A stretch of DNA of 64,000 bases from assembly GCA_030430575.1 (NCBI GenBank), contig JAUIKF010000040.1, forward strand, positions 1 to 64,000, in the 5' to 3' direction. Below the pieces are notes generated by a model. The model saw only the letters and a list, made by a program, of their open reading frames with translations. It was not told where the DNA came from and did no database searches. Positions within the stretch are counted from its first letter, which is position 1, and each line of letters begins with the position of its first letter. The translations under genes and the position numbers were made by a program. Below, piece by piece: positions 17,409 through 25,335 of the stretch. This DNA is from Bacteroidia bacterium. GTDB lineage: Bacteria; Bacteroidota; Bacteroidia; J057.

Positions 17409-18473
17409 ATGAAAAAAATAGCTATACTTTTATTTGTTGCCATTCTCTCCTCGTTCCCCCTTCTTGCTCAGCCGGATGAGGCGGGACAAGCTGGAGGAAT
17501 GCAGTTAATGTTCAATACTTGGGGCAGAAGTTCAGGCTTTATGGGCCTGAATATTGCTAGCTCAGAGGGGATAGAAAGCAACGCGGTCAACCCCGCAGGA
17601 ATTGCCAAGACAAAAGGCACCGAACTAATCTTTGCCAATACCCAATGGCTGATGGGTTCTGAAACCCAAGGCAATAGCTTTGGATTTTCCCAAAATCTAG
17701 GCGGAGGATCCGTCCTCGGCCTTGCCGTTAATTCACTGAATGTAGGGAGACTGCCACGGACCACTTGGCTACAGCCAGGAGGTACCTTGGGAGACTTTAG
17801 CCCTGCCCTGCTGAACCTCAGCGTTTCATATGCCAAGCAGTTTACCGATCACATCTATGTCGGCACGACTGTGCGAATCATCAGCGAGTCTACTCCTGAA
17901 GTATCCGCGAGTGGAATGGCATTCGATGCAGGAATTCAGTATCGAACCGGTAGAAATGAGAAGGTAAAACTGGGCATTGTTTTGAGGAACGTAGGGCCCA
18001 CGATGAGCTATGGAGGAGATGGCCTCTCTTTCCGGGTATTGCTCCAGTCCACCAATGACTTTGATACAGGAGTAGAATTGCCCACAGCTGAATTTGAACT
18101 GCCTGTAGTGCTCAGTATGGGAGGATCATATGACTTCCTGATGAATGAAAGCAATACCATTACCCTTCTTGCTACCTATCACTCCAATTCCTCCTATTAC
18201 AACCAAGGAGGTATCGGTTTCCAGTACAAGTACAAAGATTTTTTCATGGCACGTGCCGCTTATATGGTGGAAGAAAGCCAACTTATTGGAGAACTCCGTG
18301 CAGATGCACACACTGGATTAGCCGTTGGAGCTACTTTTCAAGCGCCATTCAAGGCAGGTCGTAAAAATGATGAAGGTGGCGATGCCTTTTCTCATTTTGG
18401 CCTAGATATCTCTTATCGAACCACCAATCCTTTTGGAGGCACCTTGACCATAGGCGCACGTTTTGATTTGTAG
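17409..18473 (+). CDS. PorV/PorQ-family outer-membrane protein
   Basis: A 354-aa outer-membrane beta-barrel of the PorV/PorQ family. The signal peptide is residues ~1-20 (ends LLAQ). GMQLMFNTWGRSSGFMGLNIA and the following NPAGIAKTKGTEL match the family's N-terminal lipocalin-like strand and NPAG motif. The barrel ends GARFDL. PorV shuttles T9SS substrates to the attachment complex; PorQ-like paralogues serve subsets of cargo. Directly following a T9SS cargo gene, this copy is probably a dedicated partner for it. Terminator-like sequence follows at 18504, closing the operon. Confidence 0.85.
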   Translation: MKKIAILLFVAILSSFPLLAQPDEAGQAGGMQLMFNTWGRSSGFMGLNIASSEGIESNAVNPAGIAKTKGTELIFANTQWLMGSETQGNSFGFSQNLGGGSVLGLAVNSLNVGRLPRTTWLQPGGTLGDFSPALLNLSVSYAKQFTDHIYVGTTVRIISESTPEVSASGMAFDAGIQYRTGRNEKVKLGIVLRNVGPTMSYGGDGLSFRVLLQSTNDFDTGVELPTAEFELPVVLSMGGSYDFLMNESNTITLLATYHSNSSYYNQGGIGFQYKYKDFFMARAAYMVEESQLIGELRADAHTGLAVGATFQAPFKAGRKNDEGGDAFSHFGLDISYRTTNPFGGTLTIGARFDL

Positions 18474-18503
18474 GTAGCAAAAAAAAAATGTAGATTGAAT
18501 CAT

Positions 18504-18533
18504 AATTGGGTTGGTGCCTCTACCAACCCAATT
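18504..18533 (+). terminator. terminator after the receptor/cargo/PorV operon
   Basis: A perfect 12-bp stem (18504-18515 with 18522-18533) with a 6-nt loop, followed by TATTTATTTAAC. It ends the transcript of the upstream cluster and lies 31 bp before greA. Confidence 0.7.
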
Positions 18534-18564
18534 TATTTATTTAACTATTTATTAATGTCACGAT

Positions 18565-19053
18565 ATGAGTGAGTTCAATTATCTAACAAAAGATAAATAC
18601 GAGGAACTAAAAGCGGAATTAGAGTATCTCAAAACAAAAGAAAGAGGTAAAATTGCCAAGGTTATACAAGAAGCCCGTGAGTTGGGAGACTTGAGTGAAA
18701 ATGCTGAGTACCACGCCGCTAAGGATGCACAAGGGCTACTGGAATTGAAAATATCTAAACTAGATGAAGTAGTGGCCATGGCTCGTATTATCGACACCTC
18801 CCATATGGAGGAAGGGAAAGTCTACCTCTTGAGTAAAGTCAAAGTAAAGAACCTGAAGTCCAATAAATTGGCAACCTATATTATTGTATCAGAAGAAGAA
18901 GCAGACTTGAAGCAAAGTAAGATTTCTGTCAAATCACCTGTTGGTAAAGCACTTATCGGCGGAGAAGTCGGAGATGTCGTAGATGTACACCTTCCCAACG
19001 GAAATATTATTCAGTTTGAAATCTTGGAGATTACCCTGGGACATGATGATTGA
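18565..19053 (+). CDS. greA: transcription elongation factor GreA
   Basis: A 162-aa GreA, close to the usual ~158. It rescues backtracked RNA polymerase by stimulating cleavage of the extruded RNA. The N-terminal coiled coil (~1-75) carries the conserved loop GDLSENAEYHAAKD, whose acidic residues act in the polymerase secondary channel. The C-terminal FKBP-like domain ends with SPVGKALIGGEVGDVV, the family signature. It is followed after 23 bp by a HIT-family gene, probably cotranscribed. Confidence 0.96.
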   Translation: MSEFNYLTKDKYEELKAELEYLKTKERGKIAKVIQEARELGDLSENAEYHAAKDAQGLLELKISKLDEVVAMARIIDTSHMEEGKVYLLSKVKVKNLKSNKLATYIIVSEEEADLKQSKISVKSPVGKALIGGEVGDVVDVHLPNGNIIQFEILEITLGHDD

Positions 19054-19076
19054 TTATTCCCTAAATGCTTGGTGCT

Positions 19077-19469
19077 ATGCCTTCTATTTTTACACGAATC
19101 ATTAAAGGAGAAATCCCCGCGTACAAAGTGGCCGAAACGGATGATTTTCTGGCTTTTCTTGACATTCGTCCAAGAACTGAGGGCCATACCCTTGTCATTC
19201 CCAAGCAAGAAATAGATTATCTCTTCGACCTACCCGATGACTTATACCTCGGATTACATGTATTTGCAAGAGAAGTAGCCAAAGCTATTGAAAAAACAGT
19301 TCCCTGTGAACGGATCAGTACAGTTGTTGTGGGATTAGAAGTCCCTCATTGCCATATACACCTCATTCCTATTCATTCGATTTCAGATATTGACTTCGGA
19401 CGCCCACCTTATCAGACATCCCAAACGGCGCTAAAGACATTAGCAGAAAAAATACACAAGAACCTTTGA
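19077..19469 (+). CDS. HIT-family nucleotide-binding hydrolase
   Basis: A histidine-triad protein of ~130 aa. The signature is VPHCHIHLIP (His-x-His-x-His), with the central His acting as nucleophile on nucleoside phosphoramidates or dinucleotides. The N-terminus SIFTRIIKGEIPAYKV is the standard start of bacterial HIT/HinT proteins, so I use the ATG at 19077 rather than the one at 19065 that adds four residues. It is cytoplasmic and lies 23 bp downstream of greA, a common Bacteroidota gene order. Confidence 0.93.
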   Translation: MPSIFTRIIKGEIPAYKVAETDDFLAFLDIRPRTEGHTLVIPKQEIDYLFDLPDDLYLGLHVFAREVAKAIEKTVPCERISTVVVGLEVPHCHIHLIPIHSISDIDFGRPPYQTSQTALKTLAEKIHKNL

Positions 19470-19636
19470 TAGCATTTGTCAAGAAGAAATGTAGATGCAA
19501 AGAGATATTTGTGTATTTTGCCTTAAGGGAACGCCAACTCACTAAGAGGTTATGAATTAATTGATTGACTAATTATCAATTTAATAATCCATAATGCTTA
19601 CAGTTGATTTTTAATTTTTTTTAATTGGTTAGCCAC

Positions 19637-22501
19637 ATGAATAATTTAATTTTTCCATGGCAACGCAGGTGGTTTATATCTGTGCTTGCCATATGGGTAT
19701 GCTGCTTACTGAGCCTTGGTATGAGTTGGGCGCAAGTGAAAGTGACGGGGTCAGTAGTAGATGGAAATGACGATACGCCTTTGGTCGGTGCACGTATTTT
19801 GATGGCCGATGAACCGGTGGGAGCAATGACGGATGATGATGGAGATTTTGTGCTAAAAAGCCCCAAGGCGCCTCCTTTTGATCTAGTGATTACTTATTTT
19901 GGGTATGATACCCTTACGTATAATGTAACTTCTACTGATAAACCCCTCCGACTGAAGCTCAATGAAGTTGCCTTTATGATTGGGGAGGTGGAGATTGTCG
20001 CAAGCACAGCGATCGAGCGTCAGCGCCAGTCTGCCTTGACAGTAGAGTCGATGAGTATCAACGCGATCAAAGAGACCCCTGCCGCCAACTTCTACGAAGG
20101 ATTAGGCCACCTCAAAGGGGTAGACCTTACCTCTGCCAGTATAGGCTTCAAAGTTATCAATACCCGAGGCTTCAACAGCTCTACGCCTGTTCGATCCCTC
20201 CAGATCATCGATGGAGTAGACAACCAGTCGCCGGGCCTCAATTTTTCCCTTGGAAACTTCTTGGGAGCCTCGGAGATGGACGTCGAGTCTGTCGAGCTGA
20301 TTGTAGGGGCAAGTTCTGCTTTCTATGGCCCTAATGCCTTCAATGGGGTGATCAGTATGGTGACAAAGGATCCTTTCATTCATAAAGGACTTACCGTACA
20401 GCTCAAGGGAGGGGAGCGAGGCCTCGCCGAACTAGGTCTCCGATTTGCTAAATCGTTCCAAAACCGCGAAGGAGAGGACAAATTCGCCTTTAAACTCAAT
20501 GCCTTCTACCTCAGTGTACGCGACTGGGAAGCCGAGAATATGGACCCAGTTGAGGACTCAAAAGTAGGGAGAGATAATCCGGGCGGCTACGATGCGGTCA
20601 ACCGCTATGGAGACGAAGACCCTTCCAGAGATTTTTACGACTATACCCGAGACTTCATCATCAATCCAGGCCTGGGACGGTTTAGCCGGACAGGCTATAA
20701 TGAGGTAGACTTGGTGGATTATGACACCAAGAACCTCAAATTGGCCTTGGCCATGCACTATAAGCTCACGCCTAAGGTTGACCTGATCGCTGGTAGTAAT
20801 TTTGCCAATGGCACCACCGTCATGCAAGGGCTCAACCGCCTGAGCCTCAAAGACATTCTCTTCTTCCAACACAGAGTAGAAGTGCGCCAGCGTGACAAAT
20901 TTTTTGTGCGGGCCTATGTGACCCATGAAGACGCAGGCAAATCTTATGACGCCGTATTCACTGCCAATCGCTTGCAAGATCAACTTAAATCTGCCCAAAC
21001 TTGGGGAACGGACTATGCCAATTATTGGGCGGGCCTGTCTGCTGCCAATCCATTTTTTGTGCCGAATACCGTAGGAGTGAATGGCCTAAAAGGAGGAATG
21101 AGAGGCCGGGTAATGGCGCTTGAAGGGTTTCCCATGCAGGCATTTCCTTATGACACCTTGCAAGGAGAAAGAGTCTTGGCCGCAAATTTGGATTCCCTGA
21201 CTGTATGGCATGCGTTGGCCAGAAATTATGCAGACAATTACCAATTTCCCTACCGACAACCTGGTTCACCTGAATTTGAGGAAGCTTTTAATGACATTAC
21301 CTCTACTCCGCTAATCGAAGGGGGAACTCGTCTGGTAGACCGTTCAGCCCTTATCCATGCACATGGAGAATACAAATTCACCCCTGAGTGGGCTGAGATT
21401 ACTACAGGAGCCAATGTCCGCCAATATCGACCGATCACAGAGGGGAATATCTTTAGCGATACCCTACAGTTTAAAATGGACTCTACCTATAAAACCATTA
21501 GGAATTCAGAATTTGGGATCTATGCAGGAATTCAGAAAAAAGTAATGGACAATCGCCTCCGTTTGAATGGAACCCTGCGGATCGATAAAAACCAAAACTT
21601 CAGTTATGTGCCTACCTATGCAGCTTCTGCTGTGCTGAACCTGTCAGACAAAGACATCCTCAGGCTATCCATCTCAGCGGCCATTCGCAACCCTACCTTA
21701 GCAGACCAATTTCTTTATTATAATGTGGGGGGATTTATTTTGCTCGGAAACCTTGATGGGTATGACAATTTAGCGGATACAGCATCACTCACAGCGTTCC
21801 TGGAATCTGCAGATAAGGATCCGAACATTGTGCAGTATTTTGATGTGGATCCTATCCAACCAGAGAAAGTCCAAACAGTGGAACTAGGGTACCGGACCAC
21901 GCTATTTGAAAAATTGTATATTGATGCAGGGTACTATTATAGCCGTTACCGCGATTTTATTGGGTACAATGTAGGGGTGGAAGTGAGTTTTCATCCTGAT
22001 TTCCCCGATTTTTTGACCAGTGCGCAACCTTATCGTATAGCTGCAAATGCCCGTGACATTGTGACCACACAAGGCTTTTCTATTGGATTGAATTACTTCT
22101 TGGAAAATGGCTATACCTTAGCAGGGAACTATTCATGGAATGTCCTCAACACGGACTCAAATGACCCCATTATTCCAGCCTTTAATACGCCAGAACACAA
22201 GTACAATATTTCCTTTTCTGGGCGAGATGTGACTTGGGGGGATCTCAAACACATGGGATTTAGCATCAATTATAAATGGACCCAAGGCTTTTTATTTGAA
22301 GGGTCTCCACAATTTACGGGTAGTATCCCATCCTATGATATGCTAGATATTCAGGTGAATAAGACCTTTCCAAAAATCAAATCAACCATCAAAGCAGGGG
22401 CATCTAATGTCCTGAACAATAAAGTATTTCAGATCTATGGAGGCCCAAGGGTAGGGAGACTCATTTATGTCTCCTGGACCGCCAATTTTACCGATATTTA
22501 G
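19637..22501 (+). CDS. TonB-dependent outer-membrane receptor
   Basis: A ~954-aa TonB-dependent receptor. The ATG at 19637 is chosen; the upstream in-frame codon at 19625 is a TTG. The signal peptide ends near GMSWA (~residue 33). A carboxypeptidase-regulatory-like domain (VKVTGSVVDGNDDTPLVGAR) comes next. The plug is at ~115-235, with INTRGFNSSTPVRSLQIIDG and FYGPNAFNGVISM. The beta-barrel follows and ends VSWTANFTDI. It is followed 35 bp later by a T9SS-exported hydrolase-like protein, so the two may share a substrate. No SusD gene is adjacent. Confidence 0.92.
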   Translation: MNNLIFPWQRRWFISVLAIWVCCLLSLGMSWAQVKVTGSVVDGNDDTPLVGARILMADEPVGAMTDDDGDFVLKSPKAPPFDLVITYFGYDTLTYNVTSTDKPLRLKLNEVAFMIGEVEIVASTAIERQRQSALTVESMSINAIKETPAANFYEGLGHLKGVDLTSASIGFKVINTRGFNSSTPVRSLQIIDGVDNQSPGLNFSLGNFLGASEMDVESVELIVGASSAFYGPNAFNGVISMVTKDPFIHKGLTVQLKGGERGLAELGLRFAKSFQNREGEDKFAFKLNAFYLSVRDWEAENMDPVEDSKVGRDNPGGYDAVNRYGDEDPSRDFYDYTRDFIINPGLGRFSRTGYNEVDLVDYDTKNLKLALAMHYKLTPKVDLIAGSNFANGTTVMQGLNRLSLKDILFFQHRVEVRQRDKFFVRAYVTHEDAGKSYDAVFTANRLQDQLKSAQTWGTDYANYWAGLSAANPFFVPNTVGVNGLKGGMRGRVMALEGFPMQAFPYDTLQGERVLAANLDSLTVWHALARNYADNYQFPYRQPGSPEFEEAFNDITSTPLIEGGTRLVDRSALIHAHGEYKFTPEWAEITTGANVRQYRPITEGNIFSDTLQFKMDSTYKTIRNSEFGIYAGIQKKVMDNRLRLNGTLRIDKNQNFSYVPTYAASAVLNLSDKDILRLSISAAIRNPTLADQFLYYNVGGFILLGNLDGYDNLADTASLTAFLESADKDPNIVQYFDVDPIQPEKVQTVELGYRTTLFEKLYIDAGYYYSRYRDFIGYNVGVEVSFHPDFPDFLTSAQPYRIAANARDIVTTQGFSIGLNYFLENGYTLAGNYSWNVLNTDSNDPIIPAFNTPEHKYNISFSGRDVTWGDLKHMGFSINYKWTQGFLFEGSPQFTGSIPSYDMLDIQVNKTFPKIKSTIKAGASNVLNNKVFQIYGGPRVGRLIYVSWTANFTDI

Positions 22502-22536
22502 CGCAACCTATTTACTTTACTTAATCACAATTATTT

Positions 22537-24093
22537 ATGATCATGAGAAAACTATTTACCATTTGTTTAACCCTCATTCTATGTGGAGCAGCAGCCAATC
22601 TATTTGGCCAGACGCGCTATTTAGATGAAGTATTTTCGACAGTAAAACGGACTGACAGCGTAGTGTATGGAGTTAATGTTTCTGTCCTTACGATGGGCGC
22701 TCAGAACCTCGTCATGAATATCTATGAGCCAGATGGCGATACGGCAACAGATCGCCCGATGGTTTTGTTGTTTCCTACAGGGAACTTCTTGCCTGCCATC
22801 CTCAACGGAAGCCCTAATGGGAACCTCGATGATAGTACCGTAGTAGAAATTTGCAATCGTCTCGCCAAGCGTGGCTATGTAGCAGCAGCTTGCTTCAATC
22901 GTCACGGATGGCTTGCCCAAAACCCTGACCAGTCTATCCAGACAGCTACGCTCTTACAGGCGGCTTATCGCGGTATTCAGGATGGGCGTACAGCGGTTCG
23001 TTTTGCTAAAAAAACCGTCGCTGAAGATGGAAATCCTTATGGAATTGATGCTAAGAAGATCATCATGGGAGGCATCGGAACGGGAGGCTATATTTCCCTG
23101 GGGTGTGCCTATCTCAATACTTATGATGAAATCAAACTAGCAAAGTTCACAGACTTCACAACGGGACAGCCCTATGTAGATACCACGGTCCATGGCAATA
23201 TCTGGGGAACCAATATGACCATGCTCAATTTACCAAATCACACGAGTTACAGCTCTGATTTCTTGATGGCCTTCAACCTAGGCGGTGCCTTGGGAGATTC
23301 TACTTGGGTAGATGATGGTGAGATACCAGCCGTGAGTTTCCACACGCCTCAGGACCCCAATGCGCCTTATGACATTGGTATCGTAATTGTTCCTACGACT
23401 GGTAACACAGTTATTGACCAAGCAGCTGGTAGCTTTGCCGTAGCGCGTATTAACAATCGTTTTGGTAACAATGATGTATTTGTAAATGCCATGATCATGG
23501 ACGCTTATACTACAGCTGCCAATACCCTCAACAGTGGCTATGAGGGGCTCATGCCTTTCAATCGCCCATTGGATCCTATGGGCACTTGGGATTGTCCGCC
23601 TCTACCAGCTTTCCCACATGAAGGGGAAGGTGCTCCATGGGATTGGTGGAATGAAGCGGCCTTTATCGCAGCATGGGATGCCACTGGAAGTATGACACCA
23701 GGTTTTGCCGTCAACTGTGACCAACGTGCTGGAAACCCTGACATGTCAGCCATGAAAGGTCGTCTGTATGTCGACTCTGTGATGGGATACCTTTCTCCTC
23801 GTATGGTCGCTGCGCTTAATTCGCTTTCCACTGACATCGAAGATGTACGTGAGTTGACTCAATTCCAGGCATTCCCAAATCCTGCTAAGACATCCATTAC
23901 TTTGGCTTCAGATGTAGCAACGCCGATCCTCGGTGTGGTGATCTATGACCTCGCTGGACGTCAGGTATATGCCAGTCAGAAAATAATGACTTCTCAGGTA
24001 GAACTTGACCGTGGAGGCTTGAATGCAGGAGTCTATATGGTAAAAGTCGTGTTTAAGGATGGCGTTGTCACTGAGAAGGTCGTCTTTGAATAA
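22537..24093 (+). CDS. T9SS-exported alpha/beta-hydrolase homologue lacking the nucleophile
   Basis: A 518-aa exported protein. The signal peptide ends NLFGQ (~25); a second ATG two codons in (22543) is an equally good start. Residues ~45-330 have an alpha/beta-hydrolase layout: NLVMNIYEPDGDTATDRPMV, DGRTAVRFAKK, NPYGIDAKKIIMGG. The nucleophile elbow, GxSxG in active esterases of this kind, reads GIGTG at ~179-183, so Ser is replaced by Gly. The oxyanion HGG region reads FPTGNF (~79-84). Both changes argue against hydrolase activity. The C-terminus is a T9SS type-A sorting domain (FQAFPNPAKTSITL ... GVYMVKVVFKDG). It is more likely a binding protein serving the upstream receptor. Confidence 0.82.
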   Translation: MIMRKLFTICLTLILCGAAANLFGQTRYLDEVFSTVKRTDSVVYGVNVSVLTMGAQNLVMNIYEPDGDTATDRPMVLLFPTGNFLPAILNGSPNGNLDDSTVVEICNRLAKRGYVAAACFNRHGWLAQNPDQSIQTATLLQAAYRGIQDGRTAVRFAKKTVAEDGNPYGIDAKKIIMGGIGTGGYISLGCAYLNTYDEIKLAKFTDFTTGQPYVDTTVHGNIWGTNMTMLNLPNHTSYSSDFLMAFNLGGALGDSTWVDDGEIPAVSFHTPQDPNAPYDIGIVIVPTTGNTVIDQAAGSFAVARINNRFGNNDVFVNAMIMDAYTTAANTLNSGYEGLMPFNRPLDPMGTWDCPPLPAFPHEGEGAPWDWWNEAAFIAAWDATGSMTPGFAVNCDQRAGNPDMSAMKGRLYVDSVMGYLSPRMVAALNSLSTDIEDVRELTQFQAFPNPAKTSITLASDVATPILGVVIYDLAGRQVYASQKIMTSQVELDRGGLNAGVYMVKVVFKDGVVTEKVVFE

Positions 24094-24097
24094 AGAA

Positions 24098-24202
24098 GAA
24101 AGTTCTAGGTTCTCAAAGAAAGTTCTAGGTTCTAAGTTCAGGGTTCTAAGTTGTTTCTTTAGCATAAACAGACCTAGAACATAAAACCTAGAACCTAAAA
24201 CC
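24098..24202. repeat. TTCTAGGTT direct and inverted repeats
   Basis: Four near-copies of GTTCTAGGTTCT or GTTCTAAGTTC on the plus strand (24105-24155) face three complementary AACCTAGAAC-type copies (24170-24200). Together they can form a long AT-rich hairpin. A related cluster lies at 25286-25314, downstream of the GH113-like gene. Confidence 0.6.
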
Positions 24203-24204
24203 TC

Positions 24205-24243
24205 AAAAAGTATCGTCGCTGATGCCAGCGACGATACTTTTTT
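24205..24243 (+). terminator. strong factor-independent terminator
   Basis: A perfect 16-bp stem (24205-24220 with 24227-24242), a 6-nt loop and a run of six T. It ends the receptor/hydrolase-like transcript just before the GH113-like gene. Confidence 0.85.
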
Positions 24244-24269
24244 GTATTTTCATTCAAAATTTCTTTCAC

Positions 24270-25289
24270 ATGAATCCCCGATTTTTTCTCCTTACATTTC
24301 TCTGTTTTTGTTTCCTCGCTTTTAGTGATGATTCGGTGCCGAATGCTTCTTCAAAGATCAATGGCGTCAATTTCACTGCGCCTGTGCGGAAGCCCGCCAA
24401 CAACCCATTTAATCCTGTATTGGAAGCCCAGGCCAACTGGACCTCTGTGGTCCCGTATGCCTATGGCCGTCCTGGACGGCCAGCGGTCAATTTCGACCAA
24501 GGTTGGCAATGGTGGGGGGAGACCAGTCGTGGCACACGAGAGACCATTCGTCAGGCCAAGTCCAAGGGCCTCAAGATCATGGTGAAACCGCATGTCTGGA
24601 TCATGGGGCAAGGCTGGGCGGGAGATTTTGCCTGTAAAACGGTTGAGGACTGGGAGATCTGGGAGCGAGATTACGAGGCGTATATCCTGACATTCGCCAA
24701 GATGGCGGAAGAGGAAGGGGCAGAAATGTTCTGCATAGGGACGGAATACCGTAAGGCGGTCATACATCGCTCGCCTTACTGGCGGGACCTCATCCGCAAA
24801 GTGAGACGGGTATATAGCGGCAAACTCACCTATGCGGCCAATTGGGATAATTATGAAAAGGTCACCTTCTGGGACCAACTCGACTATATCGGAATCGATG
24901 CTTATTTCCCCCTTTCCAATGATCAAACGCCTACCACTAAAACGCTACTAACAGCGTGGAAACCTTATGCCAAGCGACTTCAGAAGCTTCATGATCGTAC
25001 AGGCAAACCTGTGCTCTTCACAGAATATGGCTATTGCAGTGCTGACTACACGGCACGCCAGCCTTGGTCGGAGGGCGGCGACAGAGCGCTCAACTTTCAA
25101 GGCCAGATTCACGCCTATGAAGCGCTTTACCAGATTTTCTGGGAGAAAGAATGGATGGCCGGAGGCTTCATCTGGAAGTGGTTTGAATACCATGAGCAGG
25201 CAGGCGGCGCCAAACATCGTGGCTATACGCCCCAGAATAAGCCCGTGATCAAGACCATTCAGAAATGGTATGGGGGAGGGAAGTTTTAG
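24270..25289 (+). CDS. GH113-like glycoside hydrolase (putative beta-mannanase)
   Basis: A 339-aa exported TIM-barrel enzyme. I use the ATG at 24270, which opens a signal peptide (FFLLTFLCFCFLAFS). GVNFTAPVRKP starts the mature domain. Catalytic Glu candidates are in FCIGTEYRKA (acid/base) and VLFTEYGYCS (nucleophile), matching GH113 positions, along with KIMVKPHVWIM and DYIGIDAYFPLS strands. GH113 enzymes characterised so far cleave beta-1,4-mannan, so mannan-like hemicellulose is the likely substrate. The next gene, 46 bp on, is a lipoprotein glycosidase, suggesting stepwise digestion. Confidence 0.85.
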   Translation: MNPRFFLLTFLCFCFLAFSDDSVPNASSKINGVNFTAPVRKPANNPFNPVLEAQANWTSVVPYAYGRPGRPAVNFDQGWQWWGETSRGTRETIRQAKSKGLKIMVKPHVWIMGQGWAGDFACKTVEDWEIWERDYEAYILTFAKMAEEEGAEMFCIGTEYRKAVIHRSPYWRDLIRKVRRVYSGKLTYAANWDNYEKVTFWDQLDYIGIDAYFPLSNDQTPTTKTLLTAWKPYAKRLQKLHDRTGKPVLFTEYGYCSADYTARQPWSEGGDRALNFQGQIHAYEALYQIFWEKEWMAGGFIWKWFEYHEQAGGAKHRGYTPQNKPVIKTIQKWYGGGKF

Positions 25290-25335
25290 GTTCTAGGTTC
25301 TGGGTTCTAGGTCAAAAAATTGCTTCATTTACCCT

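Noticed and set aside
24098-24202. TTCTAGGTT repeats as a CRISPR array
   Set aside because: Repeats are irregular in length and spacing with no unique spacers and no cas genes nearby.
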